In this document: positions 36,308-43,654 of the stretch, one piece after another
How positions within the stretch are numbered: the stretch's first letter is position 1
Layout of the letters: each line of letters opens with the position of its first letter
Notes under the pieces: model-generated
Told to the model about the DNA's origin: nothing
The model's database searches: none
The model's input: the letters and a program-made list of their open reading frames with translations, nothing else
Program-made: the position numbers and the translations under genes
Assembly: GCF_003990445.1 (NCBI RefSeq)
Contig: NZ_REEZ01000001.1
Span: forward strand, 248,001-312,000
DNA: 64,000 nt
DNA from: Pararhodobacter zhoushanensis
GTDB taxonomy: Bacteria > Pseudomonadota > Alphaproteobacteria > Rhodobacterales > Rhodobacteraceae
Direction of reading: 5' to 3'

Positions 36308-38098
36308 ATGTTCCAATCCTTCACCGCCTCGACCCGCCCCTCTGACGGCCCGCCCCGTCTGGCCGCGTTGCGCGCCGAACTGGCGGCGCGCGGGTTGGCG
36401 GGGTTTCTGGTCCCGCGCTCGGATGCGCATCAGGGCGAGTACGTCAGCGCGCAGGACGAGCGGCTGGCATGGCTGACCGGGTTCACCGGCTCGGCCGGGT
36501 TTTGCGTGGTGCTGCCGGATGTGGCGGGCGTGTTCATCGACGGGCGCTACCGGCTGCAGGTGCGCGATCAGGTGGCGTTGAGCGATTTCACCCCCGTTGA
36601 CTGGCCCGAAACCAGCGCCGCCGACTGGCTGCGCGGGCATGCCGCCGAGGGGGCGGTGATCGGCTTCGATCCGTGGCTGCACACCCCCGACGAGATCGCC
36701 AAGATCGAGGCCGGGCTGAGCGGCACCGGCATCACCCTGCGCGCGGCGGACGACAACCCGCTGGATGCGGTCTGGTCGGATCGGCCTGCGGGTACTTCGG
36801 GGACGGTGCGCGAGCATCCCTTGGCGCTGGCCGGGGTCACGGCGGCGCAAAAGCGGGCGACGCTGGCGGCGGAGCTCAAACGCGCGGGCGTGGGGGCAAC
36901 GGTGATCACGCTGGCCGATTCCATCGCCTGGCTGATGAACTGGCGCGGCTCGGACATCATCCGCAATCCCGTCGTGCAGGGTTTCGCGATCCTGCATGAT
37001 GACGCGCGGCTGGATCTGTTTGTCGAGGCGGGCAAAGTTTCGCATATCCCCGAAGAAGCGGGCGTCACCCGGCACGCGCCTGAAAGCTTTGAAACCGCCC
37101 TGAAGGCGCTGAACGGCGCGACCCGCTATGATGCTGCGACAGCACCCGTGGCCGTGCAGCGCGCGCTGGCGCATGGGGTGGCTGGGGCAGACCCGTGCCT
37201 GATGGCCAAGGCGGTCAAGAATGCCGCCGAGCTGGACGGGATGCGCGCAGCCCACCGCCGGGACGGCGCGGCGATGGTCGAGTTTCTGGCCTGGTACGAT
37301 TCGCAAGACCTTGAAACCCTGACCGAAATCGACATGGCGAAGGCACTTGAGGGCTTTCGGGCCGCGACGGGCGAATTGGGCGATCTGAGCTTTGATACGA
37401 TCTCATCCACCGGCCCCAACGCCGCCGTCATCCACTACCGCGTGACCGAAGACACCAACCGCCGTCTGCAAAACGGCGATCTGTTCTTGCTCGACTCGGG
37501 CGGCCAGTATCCCGACGGTACCACCGACATCACCCGCACCCTGCCCGTAGGCCCGGCGGTAGCCGAGGACCGCAAAGAGGCCTACACCCGCGTTTTGCAA
37601 GGCATGATCGCCGTCAGCCGCGCGCGCTTTCCGCGCGGCGTGGCGGGCGGTCATCTGGACGCGCTGGCCCGCTATCCGCTGTGGCTGGCGGGGCTGGATT
37701 ACGACCACGGCACCGGGCATGGCGTCGGCGCGGCGCTGAGTGTGCACGAGGGGCCGGTGCGGCTGTCGCGGACCTCGCTGCTGCCGCTTGAGCCGGGGAT
37801 GATCCTGTCCAACGAGCCGGGCTATTACCGCGCCGGGGGTTGGGGTATCCGCATCGAAAACCTGGTGGTGGTGCAAGAGGCCCCGGCACTGGGGGACAAC
37901 CGCCGGATGCTCGATTTCGAGACGATCACGCTCTGCCCGATCGACACGCGGCTGATCGCTGCGGGCACGCTGTCAGAGGACGAAGTGAGCTGGCTCAACG
38001 CCTATCACGCGCGTGTCCTGGCCGAGATTGCCCCGCTGGTCAGTGACAACGCCAGGGCGTGGCTGGCCAAAGCCTGCGCGCCGTTTACGAGCAGCTGA
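36308..38098 (+). CDS. pepP: Xaa-Pro aminopeptidase P (M24B)
   Basis: Encodes a 596-residue metallopeptidase that removes N-terminal residues in front of proline. It has the three-domain long form: two creatinase-like N-terminal domains (from about residue 15 to 310) and the pita-bread catalytic domain. Metal ligands are visible as Asp in LLDSGGQY and in TTDITRT, His in GTGHGVG, and Glu in SNEPGYY and RIENLVVV. The start at 36308 (MFQSFTAS) fits homologues. Its 3' end overlaps the convergent DUF2155 gene by 14 bases. Confidence 0.95.
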   Translation: MFQSFTASTRPSDGPPRLAALRAELAARGLAGFLVPRSDAHQGEYVSAQDERLAWLTGFTGSAGFCVVLPDVAGVFIDGRYRLQVRDQVALSDFTPVDWPETSAADWLRGHAAEGAVIGFDPWLHTPDEIAKIEAGLSGTGITLRAADDNPLDAVWSDRPAGTSGTVREHPLALAGVTAAQKRATLAAELKRAGVGATVITLADSIAWLMNWRGSDIIRNPVVQGFAILHDDARLDLFVEAGKVSHIPEEAGVTRHAPESFETALKALNGATRYDAATAPVAVQRALAHGVAGADPCLMAKAVKNAAELDGMRAAHRRDGAAMVEFLAWYDSQDLETLTEIDMAKALEGFRAATGELGDLSFDTISSTGPNAAVIHYRVTEDTNRRLQNGDLFLLDSGGQYPDGTTDITRTLPVGPAVAEDRKEAYTRVLQGMIAVSRARFPRGVAGGHLDALARYPLWLAGLDYDHGTGHGVGAALSVHEGPVRLSRTSLLPLEPGMILSNEPGYYRAGGWGIRIENLVVVQEAPALGDNRRMLDFETITLCPIDTRLIAAGTLSEDEVSWLNAYHARVLAEIAPLVSDNARAWLAKACAPFTSS

Positions 38099-38495
38099 GC
38101 ACCCAGACGTCATAGCGCGGGTGATCGAGCGCGTTGAGCGCGGGGCTGGAGGCGATCATCCAGCCCCGAAACACCGATTCCGCGCCAATGTTGTCGGTGA
38201 TCTGCAGGAACGCGAAGGCGTCCGAGGCCGGGTTTTCGGTCGGAAAACGGCAGGCGGTCAGCGCGATGGTCAGGCGGCCATAGCTGGTGGTCGCGCCCAC
38301 GTCGACCGGCAGATCCTCGACATCGCCCGACACTTTGTCCAGCGCCCTGAGCACGGCCTGCGTGCCCGAGGACATCTCAGGGCCCTGCGGCCGGGTGTCG
38401 TGCAGTGCCTCGCCCAGCGTGCGCCAGTCGACCTGTTGCGCGCTGACCGGCAATGCGGCAAGGGACAGAGCAAGAGCGGCGGCGATGCGGATCAT
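38085..38495 (-). CDS. DUF2155 periplasmic protein
   Basis: Encodes a 136-residue secreted protein with a signal peptide (residues 1-19, ending PVSAQQ). The mature part carries the DUF2155 pattern, with LTACRFPTENPASDAFAFLQI, then FRGWMIASSPALNALDHPRYDVWVLSC. Two cysteines may form a disulfide. Function is unknown, but it follows mlaD and the NDUFA12 gene in many alphaproteobacteria. It overlaps mlaD by ATGA and is therefore co-translated. Its end overlaps pepP by 14 bases. Confidence 0.92.
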   Translation of the reverse strand: MIRIAAALALSLAALPVSAQQVDWRTLGEALHDTRPQGPEMSSGTQAVLRALDKVSGDVEDLPVDVGATTSYGRLTIALTACRFPTENPASDAFAFLQITDNIGAESVFRGWMIASSPALNALDHPRYDVWVLSCS

Positions 38496-38956
38496 TCTGC
38501 AACCGCCGACGCATCGGAACCGGTGAAGGCGCGCAGCAACAATGTGACCAGACTGACAGCGCTTTGCGTGTCCTGAAACTGGTCGCCGGCGGCAAGATTG
38601 TCCATGTCGCCGCCCGGCAGAATCTCGACGAAGGTGCCGCCAAGGATACCCTCGGACGCAATCTGGATCGTCGAATCGCGCGGCAGGTCGATGCCGTTGT
38701 TGATGGTGACCGACAATTGCGCGCGAAAGCTCTGCGGGTCCAAACTCAGCGACGAGACGGTGCCGATCTTGACCCCGGCCAGACGCACATCCGTTCCCGG
38801 ACGCACCCCCTCAGCCGAGCGGAAAGTCGCGGTCAGCGCGTAGCCCTGCGATTCGGACAGGCGGGTGCCCGTGGCGGACAGCGCGAAGACGACGAACACC
38901 ACGGCAGCGGCCATGACGACAGCACCCAGCGCAATCTCCCAAAGGCGGTAAGCCAT
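38492..38956 (-). CDS. mlaD: MlaD-type MCE-domain protein (outer membrane lipid asymmetry)
   Basis: Encodes a 154-residue protein with one N-terminal helix (IALGAVVMAAAVVFVVFAL) and an MCE domain (about residues 35-120; GLRPGTDV-like EGVRPGTDVRLAGVKIGTV and EGILGGTFVEILPGG). MlaD hexamers sit in the inner membrane with MlaE and MlaF and move phospholipids between membranes. It starts directly after the NDUFA12 gene's stop (TAAATG) and overlaps the DUF2155 gene, so the three form an operon. The other Mla genes are not here. Confidence 0.92.
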   Translation of the reverse strand: MAYRLWEIALGAVVMAAAVVFVVFALSATGTRLSESQGYALTATFRSAEGVRPGTDVRLAGVKIGTVSSLSLDPQSFRAQLSVTINNGIDLPRDSTIQIASEGILGGTFVEILPGGDMDNLAAGDQFQDTQSAVSLVTLLLRAFTGSDASAVAE

Positions 38957-39331
38957 TTATTCCGGCTGCCAGGCTTCGTAATCACGCCGGTCAGCCGGGA
39001 CAGCCTGACGCAGCGAGCCCGCAGGCGCATAGGCCGCCGCAGTGCCGGTAAAGTTGGCGTGGTGCGGTTTTTCCCAGGTTTTGTGAACCAGCGGGCGCTC
39101 AGCGGGCGTCTGGTCCCAGGTGCCGTGCAGCCAGCCGTGCCATTCGGGGTCGATGCGGCTTGCCTCGATCTCTCCGTTGTAGATCACCCAGCGGCGCTTG
39201 CCGTCACGGGTCTTGTAGAACAGGTTGCCCTGCGCGTCCTCACCGACCTTGACGCCTTTGCGCCAGGTAAAAAGCTGGGTGCCAACGGTCTGGCCGTTCC
39301 ACCATGTCAGGATGCGAAGCAGGAAATTCAT
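38957..39331 (-). CDS. NADH:ubiquinone oxidoreductase NDUFA12-family subunit
   Basis: Encodes a 124-residue homologue of mitochondrial complex I accessory subunit NDUFA12/B17.2. It has the family core [33 protein letters not shown] and [12 protein letters not shown]. In Alphaproteobacteria it is a supernumerary complex I subunit. The start at 39331 gives the normal N-terminus. It is first in the operon with mlaD and the DUF2155 gene; the coupling is tight (no bases between this stop and the next start). Confidence 0.94.
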   Translation of the reverse strand: MNFLLRILTWWNGQTVGTQLFTWRKGVKVGEDAQGNLFYKTRDGKRRWVIYNGEIEASRIDPEWHGWLHGTWDQTPAERPLVHKTWEKPHHANFTGTAAAYAPAGSLRQAVPADRRDYEAWQPE

Positions 39332-39414
39332 GGGCAGGTCCCCGGTTCTTGGATTGCCCCGACATATGACGCAGTTCGCCGGGGAAATAAAGCCCCGCTG
39401 CACTGCGGCGGGAC

Positions 39415-39445
39415 GGGGCGGGCGGGATTTGCCCCGCCCTGCCCC
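39415..39445 (-). terminator. GC-rich hairpin after the periplasmic cyclophilin gene
   Basis: A 12-bp stem with one bulged base (GGGGC-GGGCGGG against CCCGCCCTGCCCC) lies 18 bases beyond the cyclophilin stop on the minus strand. A second small hairpin (CGGGG/CCCCG) lies at about 39381-39397. There is no U tract. Confidence 0.55.
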
Positions 39446-39463
39446 ATGATGCTGACCGCCGCC

Positions 39464-40042
39464 TTAGGGGACGACGCTGACCGAGACCATCACGTCCGGC
39501 GCGCCGATCATGGCGCCGTTCGGGCCTTCGCCGCGCTTGATCGCGTCGAGGACATCCATGCCTTCGATAACCTGCCCCAGAACGGTGTATTGACCGTTAA
39601 GATGCGGGGCCGCGTCGAACATCAGGAAGAACTGGCTGTTGGCCGAGTTGGGGCTGCGCGAGCGGGCCATGCCCATCACACCAGCCTCAAAGGGCTCATC
39701 GCTGAACTCGGCGGGCAGGTCGGGCAGCTCCGAGCCGCCCATGCCCGCGCGCGCGGTATCCGCACCGGCGCGACCGAACTGCACATCGCCGGTCTGCGCC
39801 ATGAAGCCGTCGATCACGCGGTGAAAGACGACGCCATCGTAAGCCCCCTCTTCGGCCAGCGCCATCACCCGCTCGACATGCAGCGGCGCCAGATCGGGGC
39901 GCAGCGCGATGCGAATCGTGCCGTTGGCCTGGCCCGCGACTTCGATCACCAGTTGCGGCGCGTCGGCGGGCGCATCGCTCGCCAGAGCGCCGAAGGGCAG
40001 CAGCGCAAGGGCTGCCGCAGCCAGCAGATTACGACGCAGCAT
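39464..40042 (-). CDS. Secreted cyclophilin-type peptidyl-prolyl isomerase
   Basis: Encodes a 192-residue cyclophilin with a signal peptide (residues 1-21, LLAAAALALLPFGALA), so it acts in the periplasm. Active-site features include FHRVIDGFMAQTGD, SANSQFFLMFD and YTVLGQVIEGMDVL. The segment before the catalytic part (PDLAPLHVERVMALAEEGAYDG) is normal. The start overlaps the cytoplasmic paralogue's 3' end by 14 bases, which couples the two. Confidence 0.94.
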   Translation of the reverse strand: MLRRNLLAAAALALLPFGALASDAPADAPQLVIEVAGQANGTIRIALRPDLAPLHVERVMALAEEGAYDGVVFHRVIDGFMAQTGDVQFGRAGADTARAGMGGSELPDLPAEFSDEPFEAGVMGMARSRSPNSANSQFFLMFDAAPHLNGQYTVLGQVIEGMDVLDAIKRGEGPNGAMIGAPDVMVSVSVVP

Positions 40043-40541
40043 CGGCGGCCACTTTCACGCTGATCATGCGGTCGGGGGTCGCAGGCGGCTCGCCGCGCAC
40101 GATCTGGTCCACATGCTCCATCCCCGACACGACGCGGCCATAGACCGTGTACTGGCGGTTCAGGAAATGGTTGTCCTTGAAGTTGATGAAGAACTGGCTG
40201 TTGGCCGAGTTCGGGTTCTGCGAGCGCGCGGCGCCCAGCGTGCCGCGGTCATGCGGGATGCCCGAGAATTCCGCCGGCAGATCCGGCAGCTCGGACGCAC
40301 CCGTGCCAGCGCGGCGCAGGTTGAAGTCTTTCTCGGCATTACCATTGGCGACGTCGCCGGTCTGGGCCATGAAGCCGTCGATAACGCGGTGGAAAACCAC
40401 GTTGTCATAGGCCCCGGCGCGCGCCAGTTCCTTCATCCGCTCGGCGTGCTTGGGGGCGATTTCCGGCAGCAGCTCGATCACGACGGTGCCGGTCTTCAGC
40501 TCCATCAGGATGGTGTTCTCGGGGTCCTTGTACTCGGCCAT
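40029..40541 (-). CDS. Cytoplasmic cyclophilin-type peptidyl-prolyl isomerase
   Basis: Encodes a 170-residue cyclophilin without a signal peptide. The catalytic core matches its downstream neighbour: FHRVIDGFMAQTGD, SANSQFFINFKDN and YTVYGRVVSGMEHVDQI. Together the pair provides prolyl isomerases on both sides of the inner membrane, probably from one ancestral duplication. The start (MAEYKDPENT) is the conserved alphaproteobacterial N-terminus. Confidence 0.95.
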   Translation of the reverse strand: MAEYKDPENTILMELKTGTVVIELLPEIAPKHAERMKELARAGAYDNVVFHRVIDGFMAQTGDVANGNAEKDFNLRRAGTGASELPDLPAEFSGIPHDRGTLGAARSQNPNSANSQFFINFKDNHFLNRQYTVYGRVVSGMEHVDQIVRGEPPATPDRMISVKVAADAAS

Positions 40542-40619
40542 GCCGGTCTCCTTTGCGATTTGCGCGCACCCTAGCGCGGGTTTCGGCCAAGGGAAACGGT
40601 TATGACCGTGAAAATCGCG

Positions 40620-42197
40620 TCAAGACACAGCGAGATGCGCGCTGACATAGGCTTCCAGCAGGGCAACCTGGCCTTCGTCCAGGTGCAAACCCAGTTTGGT
40701 GCGCCGCCACAGGATGTCTTCAGCGCTGCGCGCCCATTCCTTGGCGATCAGCCAGTCCACCTCGCGCGCGGTGAGCGTGGCGCCGAAATCCTCGCCCAGA
40801 TCCGCGGCGTTTTCAGCGCCGTGCAACAGCTCTGCCGCCTCGGTCCCGTAGCTGCGCACCAGACGTTTCGCCCAGGGCGCGGTCAGAAACAGATGCCGCG
40901 CGCGCAGATCGGCGATCAGGTCGGCCACGCCGTCGACCGGGAAATCCCCGCCCGGCAGCGGCACGCCCGCCGTCCAGTCGCCCGACATCGGCAGATGCGC
41001 GCCCAGCTTCTCAAGCGCCGATTCCGCCAGCCGCCGATAGGTGGTGATCTTGCCACCAAAGACGTTAAGCACCGGCGCACCGGCCCCGGTGTCGAGCACC
41101 AGCACATAGTCCCGCGTCGCTGCCGTGGCACTGCGCGCGCCATCGTCATAAAGCGGGCGGACGCCGGAATAAGTCCAGACGACATCCTCAGGCGAGACCG
41201 GTCGCTTGAAGTACTCCGAGGCAAAGGCGCAGAGATAATCGCGCTCTTCCTCGGTGCAGCGGGGTTTGACGTCGGGGTCGGAATGCTCGGCGTCGGTGGT
41301 GCCGATCAGCGTGAACTCCTGCTCATACGGGATCGCAAAGATGATGCGCCCGTCCTTGCCCTGAAAGAAATACGCCTTGTCATGGTCGAACAACTTGGCC
41401 GTCACGATATGCGAGCCGCGCACCAGGCGGACATGGTCCTTGGTGTTACGGTGCATGACACCCTTGATCACATCCCCGGCCCACGGTCCGGCAGCATTGA
41501 CCAGCGCGCGGGCTTTCACTGTGCGGCCAGTGCTAAGCGTAACGGTCCAGACCCCCTCCTCTACCCGTGCTTCTGTCACTTTGGTCCGCGTCAGCACCTC
41601 AACCCCGCGCGCAGCCGCATCGCGCGCGTTTAAGGCCACCAGCCGCGAATCCTGCACCCAGCAATCCGAGTATTCATAGGCAGTCCTGAAGATTTCCTTA
41701 AGCGGACCGCCCTCGGGCACGTGCTGCAGGTCCAGCTTTTCCGTGCCCGGCAGGATCTTGCGACCGCCCAGATGGTCATACAGGAACAGCCCCAGCCGGA
41801 TCAGCCACGCCGGGCGGCGGCCCTTCATCCAGGGCATTACCCAACCCAGCAGGCGCGAGGTCGGCGTTTCGGCGTCAAAGCGCATCGCCTTGTGATACGG
41901 CAGCACAAAGCGCATCGGCCAGGCGATATGGGGCATGGCGCGCAACAGCACCTCGCGCTCGATCAGTGCCTCGCGCACCAGACGGAACTCGAAATACTCC
42001 AGATACCGCAGCCCGCCGTGGAACAGCTTGGTCGACGCCGACGAGGTTGCGCCCGCCAGATCCCCCTGCTCGGCCAGCAGGACGCTGAGACCCCGCCCCG
42101 CCGCGTCGCGCGCGATGCCGCAGCCGTTAATCCCCCCGCCAATGACGACGAGGTCCAGCACATCGGGGCTGTCGGACGGAGTCTGGGAGCGAATCAT
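40620..42197 (-). CDS. glpD: Glycerol-3-phosphate dehydrogenase (aerobic, FAD)
   Basis: Encodes a 525-residue membrane-associated flavoprotein that oxidises glycerol-3-phosphate to dihydroxyacetone phosphate and feeds electrons to quinone. The FAD fingerprint is VIGGGINGCGIARDAAGRG, followed by the family motif STKLFHGGLRYLE. The GlpD-type C-terminal domain is intact. It is divergent from a DeoR-family regulator gene, which by position is its repressor. The start at 42197 is the ATG closest to the FAD motif. Confidence 0.95.
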   Translation of the reverse strand: MIRSQTPSDSPDVLDLVVIGGGINGCGIARDAAGRGLSVLLAEQGDLAGATSSASTKLFHGGLRYLEYFEFRLVREALIEREVLLRAMPHIAWPMRFVLPYHKAMRFDAETPTSRLLGWVMPWMKGRRPAWLIRLGLFLYDHLGGRKILPGTEKLDLQHVPEGGPLKEIFRTAYEYSDCWVQDSRLVALNARDAAARGVEVLTRTKVTEARVEEGVWTVTLSTGRTVKARALVNAAGPWAGDVIKGVMHRNTKDHVRLVRGSHIVTAKLFDHDKAYFFQGKDGRIIFAIPYEQEFTLIGTTDAEHSDPDVKPRCTEEERDYLCAFASEYFKRPVSPEDVVWTYSGVRPLYDDGARSATAATRDYVLVLDTGAGAPVLNVFGGKITTYRRLAESALEKLGAHLPMSGDWTAGVPLPGGDFPVDGVADLIADLRARHLFLTAPWAKRLVRSYGTEAAELLHGAENAADLGEDFGATLTAREVDWLIAKEWARSAEDILWRRTKLGLHLDEGQVALLEAYVSAHLAVS

Positions 42198-42211
42198 GGG
42201 GTGCCTGTGCG

Positions 42212-42235
42212 CGAAGGTTTTCGTTTTCACGCGAA
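42212..42235. promoter_or_regulatory. Candidate GlpR operator between glpD and glpR
   Basis: Within 24 bases of the 156-base divergent gap lie CGAA, TTCG and CGAA half-sites (CGAA-N4-TTCG-N8-CGAA), directly upstream of glpD. TTCG/CGAA half-sites are the core of GlpR operators in E. coli. The spacing differs from the E. coli site, so this is a candidate only. Confidence 0.3.
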
Positions 42236-42353
42236 TATATGCGCTTTGTAACGATTTTCTCAAGGAACGATGGGGAAGTTAGCGCGGAAACGCGCACTCT
42301 TGCTTGCCACCGGCGCGCCCAACGCCGAAAATCGCGCCAAAAGGAGCCGAATC

Positions 42354-43127
42354 ATGGCCCAGGGTTTTCGTTTGCCAGAGATCCTTGAACGCGCCCGCAG
42401 CGAGGGGCGCGTGACGGTGGACGAGCTGGCGCAGCATTTTGGCGTCACGGCGCAAACCATCCGCCGCGATCTGGCCGAGCTGGACGATGCCGGCAAACTG
42501 GAGCGCGTGCATGGCGGCGCGATCCTGCGCTCGGGCACGGTGAATATCGGCTATCAGGAGCGCGCGGCGCTGCATGCCGAAGAAAAGCGCGCCATTGCCC
42601 GCGCCTGCGCCGACGAGATCCCCGAGGGCGCGTCGATCTTCCTTGCCATCGGCACCACGACCGAGGCCGTCGCGCGCGAACTGCGCCGCCATGCCGGGCT
42701 GATGGTGGTGACGAATAACATGAACGTCGCCAATATCCTGGCGGAGAACCCGCAATGTCAGGTGATCGTCACGGGCGGCACGCTGCGCCGGTCGGATGGC
42801 GGCCTGACCGGGCCCCTGACCGAAGCCGCGATCCGGCAGTTCAAGGTGGATATCGCCGTGATCGGCTGCTCGGCTCTGGATGCCGCGGGCGACATGCTCG
42901 ACTACGACATCCATGAGGTCGGTGTCAGCCGCACGCTGATCGCGCAGGCGCGCAAGGCGTGGCTGGTGACCGATGAAAGCAAGTTGAGCCGCACCGCCCC
43001 GGCACGGATCGATTCGCTGGCGGTGCTGGACAGCGTGTTCACTGACCAGCCCCTGCCCGCGCCGCTGATGGCGCGCTGCGCGCAGTGGCAAACACGGGTG
43101 GTTACCGCGCCCGCCGAGGCGGTCTAA
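42354..43127 (+). CDS. glpR: DeoR-family repressor, GlpR-like
   Basis: Encodes a 257-residue DeoR-type regulator. The N-terminal helix-turn-helix (ERARSEGRVTVDELAQHFGV, then QTIRRDLAELD) is followed by a phosphosugar-sensing DeoR C-domain (FLAIGTTTEAVARELRR and VTNNMNVANIL). The start at 42354 has a strong AAAAGGAG site. Divergence from glpD makes a role as glycerol-3-phosphate-responsive repressor the natural reading. Its stop overlaps the stop of soxG by 3 bases on the opposite strand. Confidence 0.9.
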   Translation: MAQGFRLPEILERARSEGRVTVDELAQHFGVTAQTIRRDLAELDDAGKLERVHGGAILRSGTVNIGYQERAALHAEEKRAIARACADEIPEGASIFLAIGTTTEAVARELRRHAGLMVVTNNMNVANILAENPQCQVIVTGGTLRRSDGGLTGPLTEAAIRQFKVDIAVIGCSALDAAGDMLDYDIHEVGVSRTLIAQARKAWLVTDESKLSRTAPARIDSLAVLDSVFTDQPLPAPLMARCAQWQTRVVTAPAEAV

Positions 43128-43654
43128 AGCGCAGCCCGGGCGGCGACGGCCTGCATCGCGTGGTGGAGCTCTTCTTTGAGTGTGCCAGCCATGGAGCGGA
43201 AACTGGCCAGCTCGAAACGCGTCTCGCTGGTGCGGATGATCAGCGCGGGCAGATGGTTGAGCGTCGAGCGCGCGGCAGTTCCGGGAGCGAAGCTGGCGGG
43301 GCGCAGGTCCAGCGGGGAGAGCCGGGCCAGCACAGCGGCGGCATCGTCACCCTCAAGGGAGACCCAGACCCACCCGTCGCTTTGATCCGTGACCGCCGCC
43401 AGCCCGGTCAGATCCGGCGCGGGCGCACCCAGCAGGAACGCCATCTCGCGCCCGGCCCAGACCAGACGGATGCTGCCGTTGCTGACCACCTCACCGGGGG
43501 CCGGAAAGCGCAATGGGGCAAGTGCTGTGGACAGATCACGGCCCGGATAGGGCGCGATCGAGGTGACGCGGCCGGGATCCAGCGCCGCCACTGTGGCGCG
43601 CCCCAAGGTGACAGGCAGGCCCGTCAGGGCCGGTTGAGAGATCAGATCAGCCAC
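43124..43654 (-). CDS. soxG: Sarcosine oxidase gamma subunit
   Basis: Encodes the roughly 176-residue gamma subunit of heterotetrameric sarcosine oxidase, which resembles part of the aminomethyltransferase fold and supports the complex. Typical stretches are DGWVWVSLEGDDAAAVLARL and LPALIIRT. GTG at 43654 is preferred because GGAGG lies 8 bases upstream and it overlaps the soxA stop by 8 bases; an in-frame ATG at 43678 is the alternative. It is the last gene of the sox cluster. Confidence 0.9.
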   Translation of the reverse strand: MADLISQPALTGLPVTLGRATVAALDPGRVTSIAPYPGRDLSTALAPLRFPAPGEVVSNGSIRLVWAGREMAFLLGAPAPDLTGLAAVTDQSDGWVWVSLEGDDAAAVLARLSPLDLRPASFAPGTAARSTLNHLPALIIRTSETRFELASFRSMAGTLKEELHHAMQAVAARAAL

